Source: Lojkania enalia (Eukaryota; Ascomycota; Dothideomycetes; Pleosporales). Taken from it: DNA of 64,000 bases. Below, piece after piece: positions 23,164 to 33,628 of this stretch (the stretch's first letter is position 1; every line of letters starts with the position of its first letter). A model generated the notes under the pieces. The model searched no databases, was not told the origin of the DNA, and saw nothing but the letters and a program-made list of their open reading frames with translations. The translations under genes were made by a program, and so were the position numbers. The stretch is taken from assembly GCA_010094045.1 (NCBI GenBank), contig ML986579.1, forward strand, positions 932,206-996,205, written 5' to 3'.

Positions 23164-24405
23164 ATGCCTGTTGCCTCCACCACTTCTCGCCGCCCCCGTG
23201 GTATCCAGAAGCGCCGACTCGACCGCGACGGCGACGCAATCATGGGCGCTGCTCCTCAAGTCAAATCAGCACGCCCGCCAGTCAGTAAGTCCAGCACCAC
23301 CCTTACCGACGTCAAAGTCACTGGGTGGACCGATGCTACCGAGATTACTCGCCTCACACAATTTCTGGAGAGGCATGCCTCTCGTCGCCGTCCAAACGCA
23401 ACCAAAAGCGGACCTCCAGCATCTCACATCATCAAAAAATCCCGGGTTGAAGGCAATGTCCTTACGCTCCGCGTCTTGCCCGACGATGTTGTCGCTTTCA
23501 GCAAAATCAACGGTTTCACCTTTAATTCACACCATGGCAGCCAGAAGCTCTCCATCACGGGCCCTGGCGTGCGTCGGCGCTCCCACTCTCCACCTACCTC
23601 TACGTCTACCGAAAAAACGCCTAGCGAAGACAAAGAACGCACTGAGCGAGCCAACTACCTCACAAAGCTCTTGGAGACTTTCCTTGAGCGGCGATATAGC
23701 CCCAGTGAGAAGCTCCTCAACTTGTCCGCTATGGTTGCCGATGAAGAGCTGTCTAAACTTGGCATGTTCAACTCAACCTCATCCCAAGCCAAGCTTTTCC
23801 CCGTTCTCACTACTATCATTGAGAACAAACTACCCACTTCCGAACAAAAGCAAGAGGCAATTCATTCTGTCTCTCTGAACAACAACAATCTTCCCGATCT
23901 CCAAATGGTCAAGAGTCTTGCGTACACTCTACCTCAAATCAAAAATCTTGACCTCTCGAGCAACAAATTTAGCTCAACCAAAGATCTCGCTGCTTGGAAA
24001 CACAAATTCAGGGGACTTGAGCACCTCATTCTTTCCGACAATCCGCTTGTCACTTCACAGGCTGGATGGGAGTCAGAAATCATCGGTTGGTTTCCTAAGC
24101 TTCGCTTCTTGAACGGCATAGAAGTCCGTACAGAAGCCCAGCTTGCGCCCAAGACGACGCCTCTACCTACCACTAAAAGCGTCTCGCAAGAAACGGACGG
24201 GATCACGAATCAATATGGTCTCAACCCCGAGCAAATGGCAATGGTTGAGACAGTTTACCAGTCAACGGGCATGACAGTCGAATACTGCATCGAGTGCTTA
24301 AAGGCAGGAGGATGGAACCTCGATACTGCCGCTACCGTCTTCAATGAGCAGCGCGACACCCTCCCACCTGAAGCCTGGATCAATGGACAGAAGCCGGACA
24401 TGTAA
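23164..24405 (+). CDS. Mex67/NXF-like mRNA export protein lacking the NTF2-like domain
   Basis: Single-exon gene, 413 residues, related to the mRNA export receptor Mex67 (NXF1/TAP). It starts like Mex67 (basic, then RGIQKRRLDRDGDAIMGAA). An RNA-binding domain lies at about residues 48-145 (LTDVKVTGW... VEGNVLTLRVLPDDVVAFSKINGFTF). Leucine-rich repeats follow at about 180-310 (EKLLNLSAM, IHSVSLNNNNLPDL, IKNLDLSSNKFSS, LEHLILSDNPL, FPKLRFLNGIEVRTEAQ). Known Mex67 proteins next have an NTF2-like domain of roughly 180-200 residues that binds Mtr2/p15. Here only about 35 residues separate the repeats from the C-terminal UBA-like TAP-C domain (EQMAMVETVYQSTGMTVEYCIECLKAGGWNLDTAATVF). The ATG at 23164 fits the family; the frame is open upstream. 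It is probably a divergent paralogue, with true mex67 elsewhere. Being intronless in this intron-rich region, it could be a retrocopy. Confidence 0.82.
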   Translation: MPVASTTSRRPRGIQKRRLDRDGDAIMGAAPQVKSARPPVSKSSTTLTDVKVTGWTDATEITRLTQFLERHASRRRPNATKSGPPASHIIKKSRVEGNVLTLRVLPDDVVAFSKINGFTFNSHHGSQKLSITGPGVRRRSHSPPTSTSTEKTPSEDKERTERANYLTKLLETFLERRYSPSEKLLNLSAMVADEELSKLGMFNSTSSQAKLFPVLTTIIENKLPTSEQKQEAIHSVSLNNNNLPDLQMVKSLAYTLPQIKNLDLSSNKFSSTKDLAAWKHKFRGLEHLILSDNPLVTSQAGWESEIIGWFPKLRFLNGIEVRTEAQLAPKTTPLPTTKSVSQETDGITNQYGLNPEQMAMVETVYQSTGMTVEYCIECLKAGGWNLDTAATVFNEQRDTLPPEAWINGQKPDM

Positions 24406-24954
24406 ATCATCTTTAATGTGCTCGGGGTTGTATCTCGATCACCACACCTTGTGAATATGGAGTCAAGGACGCGGATCGGACCATCATGGCCGTATTCAAC
24501 TGTTATCTGTCCGACAGACTATTGAAGAAGAAATTTATACGAGTTTGAAAATAGCATTGGAGAACAAATTGTTGGCAGTCTTGGCATCGCATTGGAGTTG
24601 TTTGATTCCTTTGGAAATTTTGCATTGGGTGGACTTCGTGGCTTTTCGCATTGGTGGACATCATCGACGGAGTTTTGTTTTCGTCTGCAAGTACATGGGT
24701 TGGAATTGCATATCAGGAGTCAGGAACTATTATATACCCCGTTTCTCTAGTTATCATCTAAAGACCTCCGCAAGAAGAGGCAGTCTCCGTATGGAAGCAC
24801 CATCAACATTTTAAGTTCCGTTTTGTTATATGTGAAGATGTGTCTGATAACTGATGTTCTCAAGTAACTTCGAGCTTGGACCTCGGCCCCGACATGAACC
24901 CCTCCAACATGGTTCCTGAACGTCAAAAGCTTGTCGAGCTGCATATTTACCACC
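24406..24954. other. Intergenic region
   Basis: Lies between the Mex67-like gene and the Nudix gene, same strand. Nothing recognisable is encoded. Confidence 0.45.
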
Positions 24955-26101
24955 ATGGCTTGCGTAATACATCAATATCATGCTTTCTCAAAGTTCAGCG
25001 GTATTATTTGGAGATCTAGGACTATATATAAATCTCGAATACTAACAATCCAACAGCAGGCTCTTTCCCGTCTCCGAACATACGCCCCACCACCAACACA
25101 GTGGTATAACTGCCCAGTCACCCGCCGCGCCGCCGTCCTAATCCTCCTCTTCCCGGACCGCTATGGCGAGCTCAAAGTCGTGCTCACCATGCGCGCTAAT
25201 ACGTTGAGGAGTTATGCGGGACATGCTGCGCTGCCGGGCGGTACGTCAATACAACTAGCATTTCCGACACCACGTATCCCACGCCGAGGACATTGCACAT
25301 ATCACTCTACTTACGTATATAGAGTCATAAGCTAATAGGAGAACAGGAAAAGCAGATTCCCTAAACGAGTCGCCGTTTGAGGTAGCTAGGAGAGAAGCAT
25401 ACGAGGAAATCGGCCTACCGAATACAGACATGAAATTACCACCGGGCTTCAAGATCGAGCATCTCTGCGAGCTGCCCGCGAATCTAGCGAAGACGGAATT
25501 GGGCGTTCGGCCCTGCGTTGCATTCTTATGTCCATCCGGCGCCTCGAATCCTTCGGATGACTCGGAATCCAAGACAGGTGAGGCGTCCGCGGTCGAGGAC
25601 AAGATGATCCCGAGGCTCGATCCCAAGGAGGTCGCGGCAGTGTTCGCGGCCCCGTTCCGTAATTTCTTGAGAAAGAATTGGGAGGCGGGGGGACCGGGGC
25701 CCGTCCAGCAGAATGGGAAGCCCGAGAAATGGTATCGAGGGAGCTGGACAGACTGGCATGAGTCCCGATGGCGAATGCACAACTTCTATATTCCTAAAGC
25801 ACAGAACTCGACAACCAGGGTTCGTATAAAATCTTCCTCGCCGCCGCCGTCGGGCAGAGAAGGGACGGAGAAGGCGATAATGGAAGATCTGACAACATTC
25901 AGAGTATTTGGGATGACGGCGAGGATTTTGGTGGATGCAGCGAGGGTGGCGTATGGCGAGGAGCCGGAGTTTGAGCATAATTCGCATTTTGGGGACGAGG
26001 AGATGATTGAGAGGTTGTTGAAGATGGGGAGATTGAGCGAGGCAAGGAGGAAGGGGGAGGAGCTTACGAAAGAGATACTTAGGGAGGCTAGTAAGATATA
26101 A
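24955..26101 (+). CDS. Nudix hydrolase, coenzyme A diphosphatase type (Pcd1/NUDT7/NUDT8-like)
   Basis: Predicted to hydrolyse CoA or oxidised CoA to phosphopantetheine and 3',5'-ADP. Preferred model: exons 24955-24963, 25057-25240 and 25347-26101; 315 residues. The catalytic region reads RSYAGHAALPGG (end of exon 2), then KADSLNESPFEVARREAYEEIGLP, with the REAYEEIGL core of the Nudix box and the upstream PGG-type signature of the CoA subfamily. The first intron has a good 3' end (ACTAAC then CAACAG) but a weak donor (GTAATA). It is 93 nt, in frame and stop-free. If kept, the protein is 346 residues with an Arg/Lys-rich, acid-free N-terminus. The C-terminus is SKI, a variant of the peroxisomal PTS1 tripeptide; Pcd1 and NUDT7 are peroxisomal. 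A Gly/Ser/Pro insert lies about residue 250. Confidence 0.87.
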
Positions 26102-26295
26102 TTTGAAGGTGTGGAGGATCGGTACGTATAAATGTATAGATTAATGGGTAGAGTTGATAGTATAAATACATACTAATTAGCTACAAGAATTATTTACAGT
26201 TTCTCAATATGAGTGTGTGATATCCCGTTGCTTTGCGCCACGCTAGATATGCGACTAGGATGGGCAGCTGTAGTTTCGTCAAAAGAGTCTCTTTC

Positions 26296-28141
26296 TTAAG
26301 GGATATCAGCATCGTCGTCATCATTTCCGAATCCAAAGCTAAAGCCTCCACTTTCATCCTCTTCACTACCCTTCGTAAGCGCCTCCCACTTCCCCCTACC
26401 CTTCTTCCCCTTATTCTCTAGCTCATGTAGCCCTTGCTCGAGGAGCTCTGGATAAGTTTCTCTCAGTTTCTCTACGAATAACTCAAAGGCACTGTCAGCT
26501 ACATCGTCCTTGAAGCCGCTGACTTGATCCCGCTGATCTCTCAAAAAACCTAGAACGTCGGCTAGCTTTTTGCGAGGCACGAAGTTCTGTGTTAGCGCTA
26601 AGCTACTCTCGAGGTTTAGGACGAGATGGAACCAACCGGAGGGCACATGGAGGATTTCGCCGGCATAGCATATGCCCTCATAACAGCCGGGTGTTTGGCG
26701 AGCCAGAGAGTGGAAGGTTAGCAGGTACTCTGCGATAGAGAGAGGAGATGTGATCTCAGATTGGTCATCCGAGAGGATGACACCCGGAGGCGGAGGTAGG
26801 GTGAGAGAAGATGGGAACATGAGCCAGTATTTGGATCCGGTCAATACGGCATTCCATGCGCTATTGCTTCTATTAGCTTCTATGTTGCCTGAGATAGGAG
26901 GTTCTAGATATATTTACTTGGTAGCATTTGGATCCTTATGAAATGTGCTTCCACTACGCTTTGGGCCCATAATCATCCATCGGCAATCTGGTCGGTGCTC
27001 TCCAAGAACGTTAAAGAGATCATCTCCGAAGCAGCCTGGCGGCCAGTAGGCTGCTTCAGGCGCATCTTTGTTGTAAGATATGCCCATCTTACTGGCGAAT
27101 ACGCGATCAAATAGATATAGAGGGCTCTCATCCCTGCTATTAGACATGTACTTCATATACTTTTCCATCGGCCAGTCAACAGCCTCGGCAATAAACTTAA
27201 CAGTGGGGTACTTTTCAAGGAGATATTCGGGCGTCCATTCCCCGTATACAGGCCATTCTTTCACCGGTTCCGTGAGTATGAAAGGTTTGTCGGTCCACTT
27301 CTCTGCGTATTCCTCATAAGTTAGATTAGGTAAGCGTTTAATGGCGTTTTGCGCCGGAATCCTTGATACGAAAGGCTCCAGCGGCGTGTGGGCACACTGA
27401 AATGGTCGGTATAGTACGTCTGAGAATAGATTTTTGCACGAAATGTTGGTGACTTTTTCCTGTGGGATACCGAGAAAGGTGGCCCGCCATGTCCCACGCC
27501 ATACAAAATCCTCTGGTGGCGATCTGATTTTGTTAGTGTGATGATCAGGGCGAATGTGTTTGATTGCCTCAACCTCTTGAATCACAAAGAGTATGACTCT
27601 AGTACATCAGGCCAGGCATCCAGTGAGACAAGGCGTCAAACTAGCATGTAGACAAAAATGGCAACAGCATACTATGCATTGATACCCCTGAGCCAACTGT
27701 ATTTAAAGGACACCCCTCTCTTATATCAAGGGTAGTTGATTAAATCAAAAACAAGAATAGAACGGCTGGTTGAAAGACTAGATAACTGCTAACTTACGCT
27801 ACAAATAGAGCTCTCCATAGCTCGTCAAGACGAGTAAACGCATACAAAGCTTTGCAAGTACCCCCGAGCTGGACGAGGACATCAGCGTCAAATGACTCAA
27901 GGATGTGGCTCAGAAGTTCGTCTGGAAGCCTAGCGAATGAGCCACAATGTGACTTGAGATTTTCTGAGGCGGTATATGCATTGCCAGAGGGTTTGATGCC
28001 TAACGGATGCGTGGGCACAGCAGACGCTATATCCTCAGTGTCATCCGTGAGGCTATTTGTCACCTGTGATAATTTGACCTTCTTCGAGGGTGGAGGTTCG
28101 GCGGAGGCGATCTGGTGATCGAGAAGCGTACCAGGCGCCAT
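26296..28141 (-). CDS. F-box and JmjC domain protein
   Basis: Combines an F-box (SCF ubiquitin-ligase adaptor motif) with a JmjC Fe(II)/2-oxoglutarate oxygenase domain. Model: exons 27798-28141, 26918-27523 and 26296-26860; 504 residues. Introns are 274 and 57 bp. The F-box is at about residues 68-110 (FARLPDELLSHILESFDADVL...LDELWRALF). The JmjC core begins around FILTEPVKEWPVYGEWTP. The predicted iron ligands are H310 and D312 (HKDPNATNAWNAV, restored across intron 2) and H388 (HVPSGWFH). NAWNAVLTGSKYW and the HKD ligands resemble JMJD6/Jmj4-type hydroxylases more than histone demethylases. The tail is acidic (DESGGFSFGFGNDDDD). Whether it hydroxylates proteins or demethylates is unknown. 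Confidence 0.85.
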
Positions 28142-28606
28142 TGTAAAGAATATTCAGGAACTAGCTAGTCCAACCACAGAAAAGGAAGATTTGGGGGTTT
28201 AGCAGGCGGCGACCCAGAGACTATTTTCCAGTCATATCGGCTCGTTGGCAGGTGAAGGCGAAACAGTAGTGAGGTTTGCCGCATGCTTTCACAGTGAATT
28301 CAGGACTTAGCGAGAAATTCGGCGCTAGCGCGCGGGCCTAAGATTTTTTCTCTTAAAGACCTCGAGCGCCGCCCGCTTCCTCCCCCATCAAACTCAACAC
28401 TTCCAACAGAACAATCCACCGAATCAGCCCATCTCTAGATACCTATTTGATTCTCGTGTAGAGGATCTGGTATCTAGTTTTTTTAAAGCATCTTCAGCGA
28501 CAGCAGCGGCGGTATCCAGAGGATCACCACCGCTATCAGCCCCGCCACGAGCCCTCCCTCCGACTACAGAGCAGCGCCTGTAGTCGTCCGCTTTCTCAGC
28601 ACAATC
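28142..28606. promoter_or_regulatory. Divergent promoter of the JmjC gene and eIF4A
   Basis: 465 bp. The 240 bp before the eIF4A ATG are pyrimidine-rich, as expected for the leader of a highly expressed translation gene. No specific element claimed. Confidence 0.5.
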
Positions 28607-29958
28607 ATGGCTGACAAAGGTCTTGAGGATGTGCCCGAGGGTAAGAGACTTCCCCCATCCCCTACATGCGATCGCAGATGCGCGCCCAGCGAGCGCTCCG
28701 TCGCCTGCCAAAATCGTCCGATTGCTGGCTAACCACCCCGCGCCGTAGGCCAGATCGAGTCCAACTACGATGAGACGACCGACTCCTTCGACGCCATGAA
28801 CCTGAAGCCGGAGCTCCTTCGTGGAGTCTACGCCTACGGTTTCGAGCGCCCCTCCGCCATCCAGCAGCGCGCCATCATGCCCGTTATCAAGGGTGAGTTA
28901 CCTGTGCCTCAAGCACCATTTGCAGTCAGTTGACGTAAATTGTAGGCCACGATGTCATTGCGCAAGCTCAGTCTGGTACCGGTAAAACGGCTACCTTCTC
29001 TATCTCCGTCCTCCAGAAGCTGGATCCCAACATCAAGGCCTGCCAGGCGCTCATCCTCGCCCCCACCCGCGAGCTCGCCCAGCAGATCCAGAAGGTTGTT
29101 GTCGCCATCGGCGACTTCATGAACGTTGAGTGCCACGCCTGCATTGGCGGCACTAGCGTCCGTGATGACATGAAGGCTCTCCAGGAGGGACCCCAGGTCG
29201 TCGTCGGTACTCCTGGACGAGTCCAGGACATGATCCAGCGTCGCGTCTTGAAGACGGACCACATGAAGATGTTCGTCCTCGACGAGGCCGATGAGATGCT
29301 GTCCCGTGGCTTTACGGAGCAGATCTACGACATCTTCCAGCTGTTGCCCCAGTCCACCCAGGTTGTCCTCCTCTCCGCCACCATGCCCCAAGACGTGCTC
29401 GAGGTCACCACTAAATTTATGCGTGACCCCGTCCGCATCCTTGTCAAGAAGGACGAACTCACTCTGGAAGGTATCAAGCAGTTCTACATTGCGGTTGAGA
29501 AGGAGGACTGGAAACTGGATACTCTTTCCGACTTGTACGAGACTGTTACAATCACCCAGGCCGTCATTTTCTGCAACACCCGAAGGAAGGTCGACTGGCT
29601 CACCGACAAGCTCACTGCCCGTGACTTCACCGTCTCCGCCATGCACGGTGATATGGACCAGGCCCAGCGTGACATCATTATGAAGGAGTTCCGCTCCGGA
29701 TCGTCCCGTGTCCTCATCGCCACCGACCTTCTTGCCCGTGGTATTGATGTTCAGCAGGTTTCCTTGGTTATCAACTACGATCTCCCCGCCAACCGCGAGA
29801 ACTACATCCACCGTATCGGTCGTGGTGGACGTTTCGGACGTAAGGGTGTCGCCATCAACTTCGTCACCGCTGACGATGTGCGGATGATGCGTGAGATTGA
29901 GCAGTTCTACAGCACCCAAATTGAAGAGATGCCTATGAATGTTGCCGACCTCATCTAA
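28607..29958 (+). CDS. tif1: ATP-dependent RNA helicase eIF4A
   Basis: DEAD-box helicase of the cap-binding complex eIF4F that unwinds mRNA leaders during initiation. Model: exons 28607-28640, 28749-28892 and 28946-29958; 396 residues, the usual length. Motifs in order: the Q motif region [14 protein letters not shown], Walker [25 protein letters not shown] (VLDEADEML), [12 protein letters not shown] and [13 protein letters not shown]. The C-terminus MPMNVADLI is typical of eIF4A and excludes the exon-junction helicase eIF4A-III. Codon use is strongly C-ending (ATC, GTC, CTC, AAG), unlike its neighbours, which fits high expression. Confidence 0.97.
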
Positions 29959-30911
29959 GCGACTATTCATACGATTGGACTTCCGAGCACCCTTGACCCG
30001 CTGACTTTTTGGTGGCGTATTGGGTTGCTTGATTTACGACTTAATACGGGCATGCCTGCGTGGCCAGCCGCTGCTCTACTGTTTGTTTCAATCCAAAAGT
30101 AGCTGGGAGATACGTGGTGGTCGTATACATTCGTGGCATCTCGGCGTTGATCGATTTTTCGTGTTCAAGGTAGTGTCTCTTTTCCAAAAGAATTACTACG
30201 ATGGTAGAAAAGCGCGGCGGATGCGATGGTTCTCTTTTCCCTTTCATTAACTCATCGGCTCACCCTGTATTCGAGGATCTGCTGCGGGTTTTTTCTGTAC
30301 GGTTGGTTATCTTGATACTGCGGTGGATAGGGGTGTACCCCCGAGCCACGGCTTTGTGTATCAGGGATAACGTTAATGATTTCCTTGAGATGCTATAGAT
30401 GGTGCAATTGCATGATTAGTTTACTTGAATGATGTAGACTTTGATTTGTGAAGATATTATACGTGATTCTACTGGGATTCAATGACGTACACTTACCGTG
30501 CGGAGGTAGGTTCTCCAGTGGCTCCTTCCCCAGATTTCTGGACGACACCGATAAGTCCGTCCTTACGGTAGATTGTATTACATTCTGCATTTTGAAGTAG
30601 TCTCGACCTCCACGTTCGGCAACCACGCTCCGGGAGGGAAGGGCGGTTTCCTACCCATATGGCGAGCCACCGACCAGGTACCCTGGCAGCTAAAGAAAAT
30701 GTCCCTGCATACTAAGGTCGTTAGCAGTCCAGCATTGAGCTTTGGACACGGATTCGCAGTAGATAAAGGGGCATTCGATTGAAATCCTATTAGATACATA
30801 GTGGGCAGAGCCAACCCAAGCCCCGCCAAAGCAACAACGCCGCGGGTCGCCAAACGCAGACATGCATTACCATCAATGCCATCCGTCCCAAAGGGTTTCT
30901 TCGGCGGCTCT
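29959..30911. other. Convergent 3' intergenic region
   Basis: 953 bp between the stops of eIF4A and snx4. Only short open frames are present and none is recognisable. Confidence 0.5.
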
Positions 30912-32555
30912 CTATGCTGCCGCGGCCGCGGCCGCGGCCTTCCTCTCATCCTCTTCCTTGCGCATGTCCTCGAGGAACTTCTCCCACGTCTCGATGGTGC
31001 CTTGAAAGAAATCGATATGTGCATCTGCTAGGTCGCCCAGTGTATCCTTGAACTCGATGGCCTTGATACGTTCGAAGTCTGTGACTTCTTTCACCGTGTG
31101 CTCGTCGAATGCCTCGGTGGCTTTCTTTGCCGACTCGACCTCACCAGTCAGTCTCTCGATCTCGACCTCGAGTTTGCGCACTCGCTGTCGCCTCGACTGT
31201 TCATGATCGATGCCGCGCAGATCCTCGACCTTGGAGCGCAAGAAGCCGGAAGCGCCGAGCCCGGAGCTGCCATGCTGTGAGGCGAGCTGGTCGCGGTCCG
31301 ACGCGGATTTGGCAAGGTAGTCTGTTAACGCTTCAAAGTCGAGCTGTTTATTTTCTCGTACCCTGAGCAGGTTCTTGAGGGCTTGGATATAGGCATCCAT
31401 GTCACGCAAGCTGGTTAGGTAGTTCTGGTCTGTGTGCTCCTTCAGCGACTTGAAGCCCTGCGACGTCGTCGCAACAGACGACGCGAACGATGTTAAAGGC
31501 CCCTCGACACCCTGCTCCAGCGTGATTAGCTTTTGACATTGTGTCGCGAGGTCGGAGTAGTCGGTTTCCAGATCAGCCTGGCGCCTAGCCACGCGCACCG
31601 TCACCTTCTCAACGTTGGACAGATCTTCTGTAAGCTTGGTTGCGCGCTCGCTGACCTCAACGAAGCGCTTGTCTGGCTTGTGTACTTTGCTGAAAGTGTT
31701 GAGTAAGGTGTCCGTTATCGAGTCTACAATGCCACCGCCGCTGGCTGCCTGATCGGAGACACTAGCCCCGCGCGACTGTCGACCCTTCATATGCTGATTC
31801 CAATCAGGAGACTCGAGGAACGTTATCAGTAGCAGTGCCCTGCGTAATACAGGATGCAAAGTCATGCGCTTGAGGAATCGGTGTAGCGAATGCGCTCTTC
31901 GATGGGTGAAGTCTGGCCCAAAGCGGTCCCCCCGCACGTACTCCATCTTGTGTTTGTCTGGCAATGGTGGGACGGCGCATTGCGGGTATTCTTTTGTCAG
32001 CTGTTTCCATAAGAAGACAAAGTCTGTAAAGCGGCGACGGACGGAGAACTCGGGGCGTTGGAAGGATTGGAAGTCGGACTGCGCAGCGGGTTAGCACCCC
32101 CAATTCTCGCGAACTATTTACGAAGCAATTCCGGCTCAAATGGGTAATGACCTTCGTAGTGACAAGGTAGGATACGTAGGCGTCCTTTGTACCAGAGAGC
32201 TCCTTCTGCGGGTGGCTGACGGTCGTCTCGAGCCGGCCCTCTGTGAAGTCGGCTGCCATTCCTACAAACAAGTCGCGAAGAAGCCCGGACGCTAAGAATG
32301 CGCTCTGTGCTGTGGGAGAGGCGAAATCTTCTAGGGTGTCGTATTCAAGGTCGTCGAGAATATCTGGAGCGAGTGTCGTTGGTGGTGTTGAGTCTGGACT
32401 ACCTTGGGTGACGTCGGAGCAGTCGCTTGAATCGCTGGAGGGGTGGCGCTCGGCGTCGTCCCACAGCCAGGGCGCAGAAGCTTGGACGCATCCTCCCCAG
32501 CACTTAATAAATGCTTCATGTTGGGTTGATCATACGTACCGAAGCCTGTATTCAT
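30912..32555 (-). CDS. snx4: Sorting nexin-4 (Snx4/Atg24)
   Basis: PX-BAR protein that returns proteins from endosomes to the Golgi and supports selective autophagy. Model: exons 32540-32555, 32152-32480 and 30912-32078; 503 residues. The first coding exon is just 16 nt (MNTGF plus one base). Residues 10-60 are acidic/Ser-Pro-rich. The PX domain lies at about 85-200 (TEGRLETTVSHPQKE, SVRRRFTDFVFLWKQL, PPLPDKHKMEYVRGDRFGPDF, RRAHSLHRFLKRM). The BAR domain fills the rest (DKRFVEVSERATKLTEDL to DALADAHIDFFQGTIETWEKF-like helices), then an acidic helix and eight alanines at the C-terminus. The donor of intron 2 is a weak GTCATT, but the acceptor and phase restore TTKSDFQSFQRPEFSVRRRF. The tiny exon 1 is the less certain part. 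Confidence 0.9.
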
Positions 32556-32779
32556 GATAGCAGGATTTGGAGCGAGAGTATAGTTGGAAGTGGGTGAGAT
32601 TAATATGGATCTACAAAGAAGAAAATTGCCCGGTGACTACATACAGAAAAGGGCAATGTGTACATGATGTGAAATCCGTGACAGAAAGCACGACCCAGTA
32701 ATATCAATGGTTCGTCCGTGAACCACAGCTATTCACCGCCGATTCAAACAGCATACCGTACAAGTGGATATGAACAAGT

Positions 32780-33628
32780 TTAGTTTGCCAGAGCGCCAAA
32801 ACGCCTGCTAAACTCCTCGAATATCTGTGGAGTAATCTCGTCACTGCTGTTTCCGTTCACGGTCCAAAGAACACCGAGTTTGTCATAGTGTTCAAGCAAC
32901 GACTGACTGGTGTCCTTGAAGGCCTGCAATCGCGCCTTCCACACCTCGGGGTCGTCATCATCGCGCCGCGTAAGGGGCTCGCCCGTCACGTCGTCCTTGC
33001 CAGGCACTTTGGGTGCATTGAAGGTGGTGTTGTAGACCCGCCCTGAAGGTGCATGGACCCAGCGGTTGCAGATGCGGTCGATGATGATCTCACTTGGTGT
33101 TTGTATATTGATCACCATGTTGATGGGCACAACATCATCGATCTGTTTCGCCTGTACTGCTGTCCGCGGGAAACCATCCAGGACGAATGACGCAGCCGGG
33201 TGGTCCGAGTATGTATATCTGGAAGCGCGCAGGCCAGAGGGAATGAAGAGAGTATCAACGGTATCGTCCTCGCCCATAGCCATTGAGCTCGAGTATACCG
33301 AATACGGCCTTACGGTGCTGTCAAAGATCCATCCGCGCGTGGTGAGCTCGTTGACGATGAGCCGTAATATCATGGAATCGGGGACGAGGGCGCCAGCCTT
33401 CATCTTGGACTCGGCTTGAATGCCTTGGCTTTGTTAGCACTTGTCATAGCTAGTAACGAGAACATGCGCACCGAGAGGCGTCCGTTCCCTGACATTTTTC
33501 CTCAAAAGGTCGCCTGAACTTATCGCCGATAGGTCCGGGAATTGCTTCATCAACCGCTCCGTCTGTGTTCCCTTCCCAACGCCAGGCGCGCCGACTAGGA
33601 TGATTCTTGCCGCTCTTGCAAGGGCCAT
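32780..33628 (-). CDS. adk2: GTP:AMP phosphotransferase, mitochondrial (adenylate kinase 3 type, Adk2)
   Basis: Matrix nucleoside monophosphate kinase that uses GTP/ITP to phosphorylate AMP. Model: exon 33472-33628, intron 33424-33471 (48 bp), exon 32780-33423; 266 residues. It has the P-loop [10 protein letters not shown] near the N-terminus, the AMP-binding [17 protein letters not shown], and the LID region beginning [13 protein letters not shown] with RRDDDDPE. The LID lacks the four zinc cysteines of bacterial enzymes. Compared with Adk1, about 45 extra residues lie between RGWIF and FVLDGFPRT, a position where fungal Adk2 proteins also carry a variable insert. The N-terminus ([11 protein letters not shown]) could serve as an uncleaved matrix signal. 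The divergent neighbour mdm38 is also mitochondrial. Confidence 0.92.
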
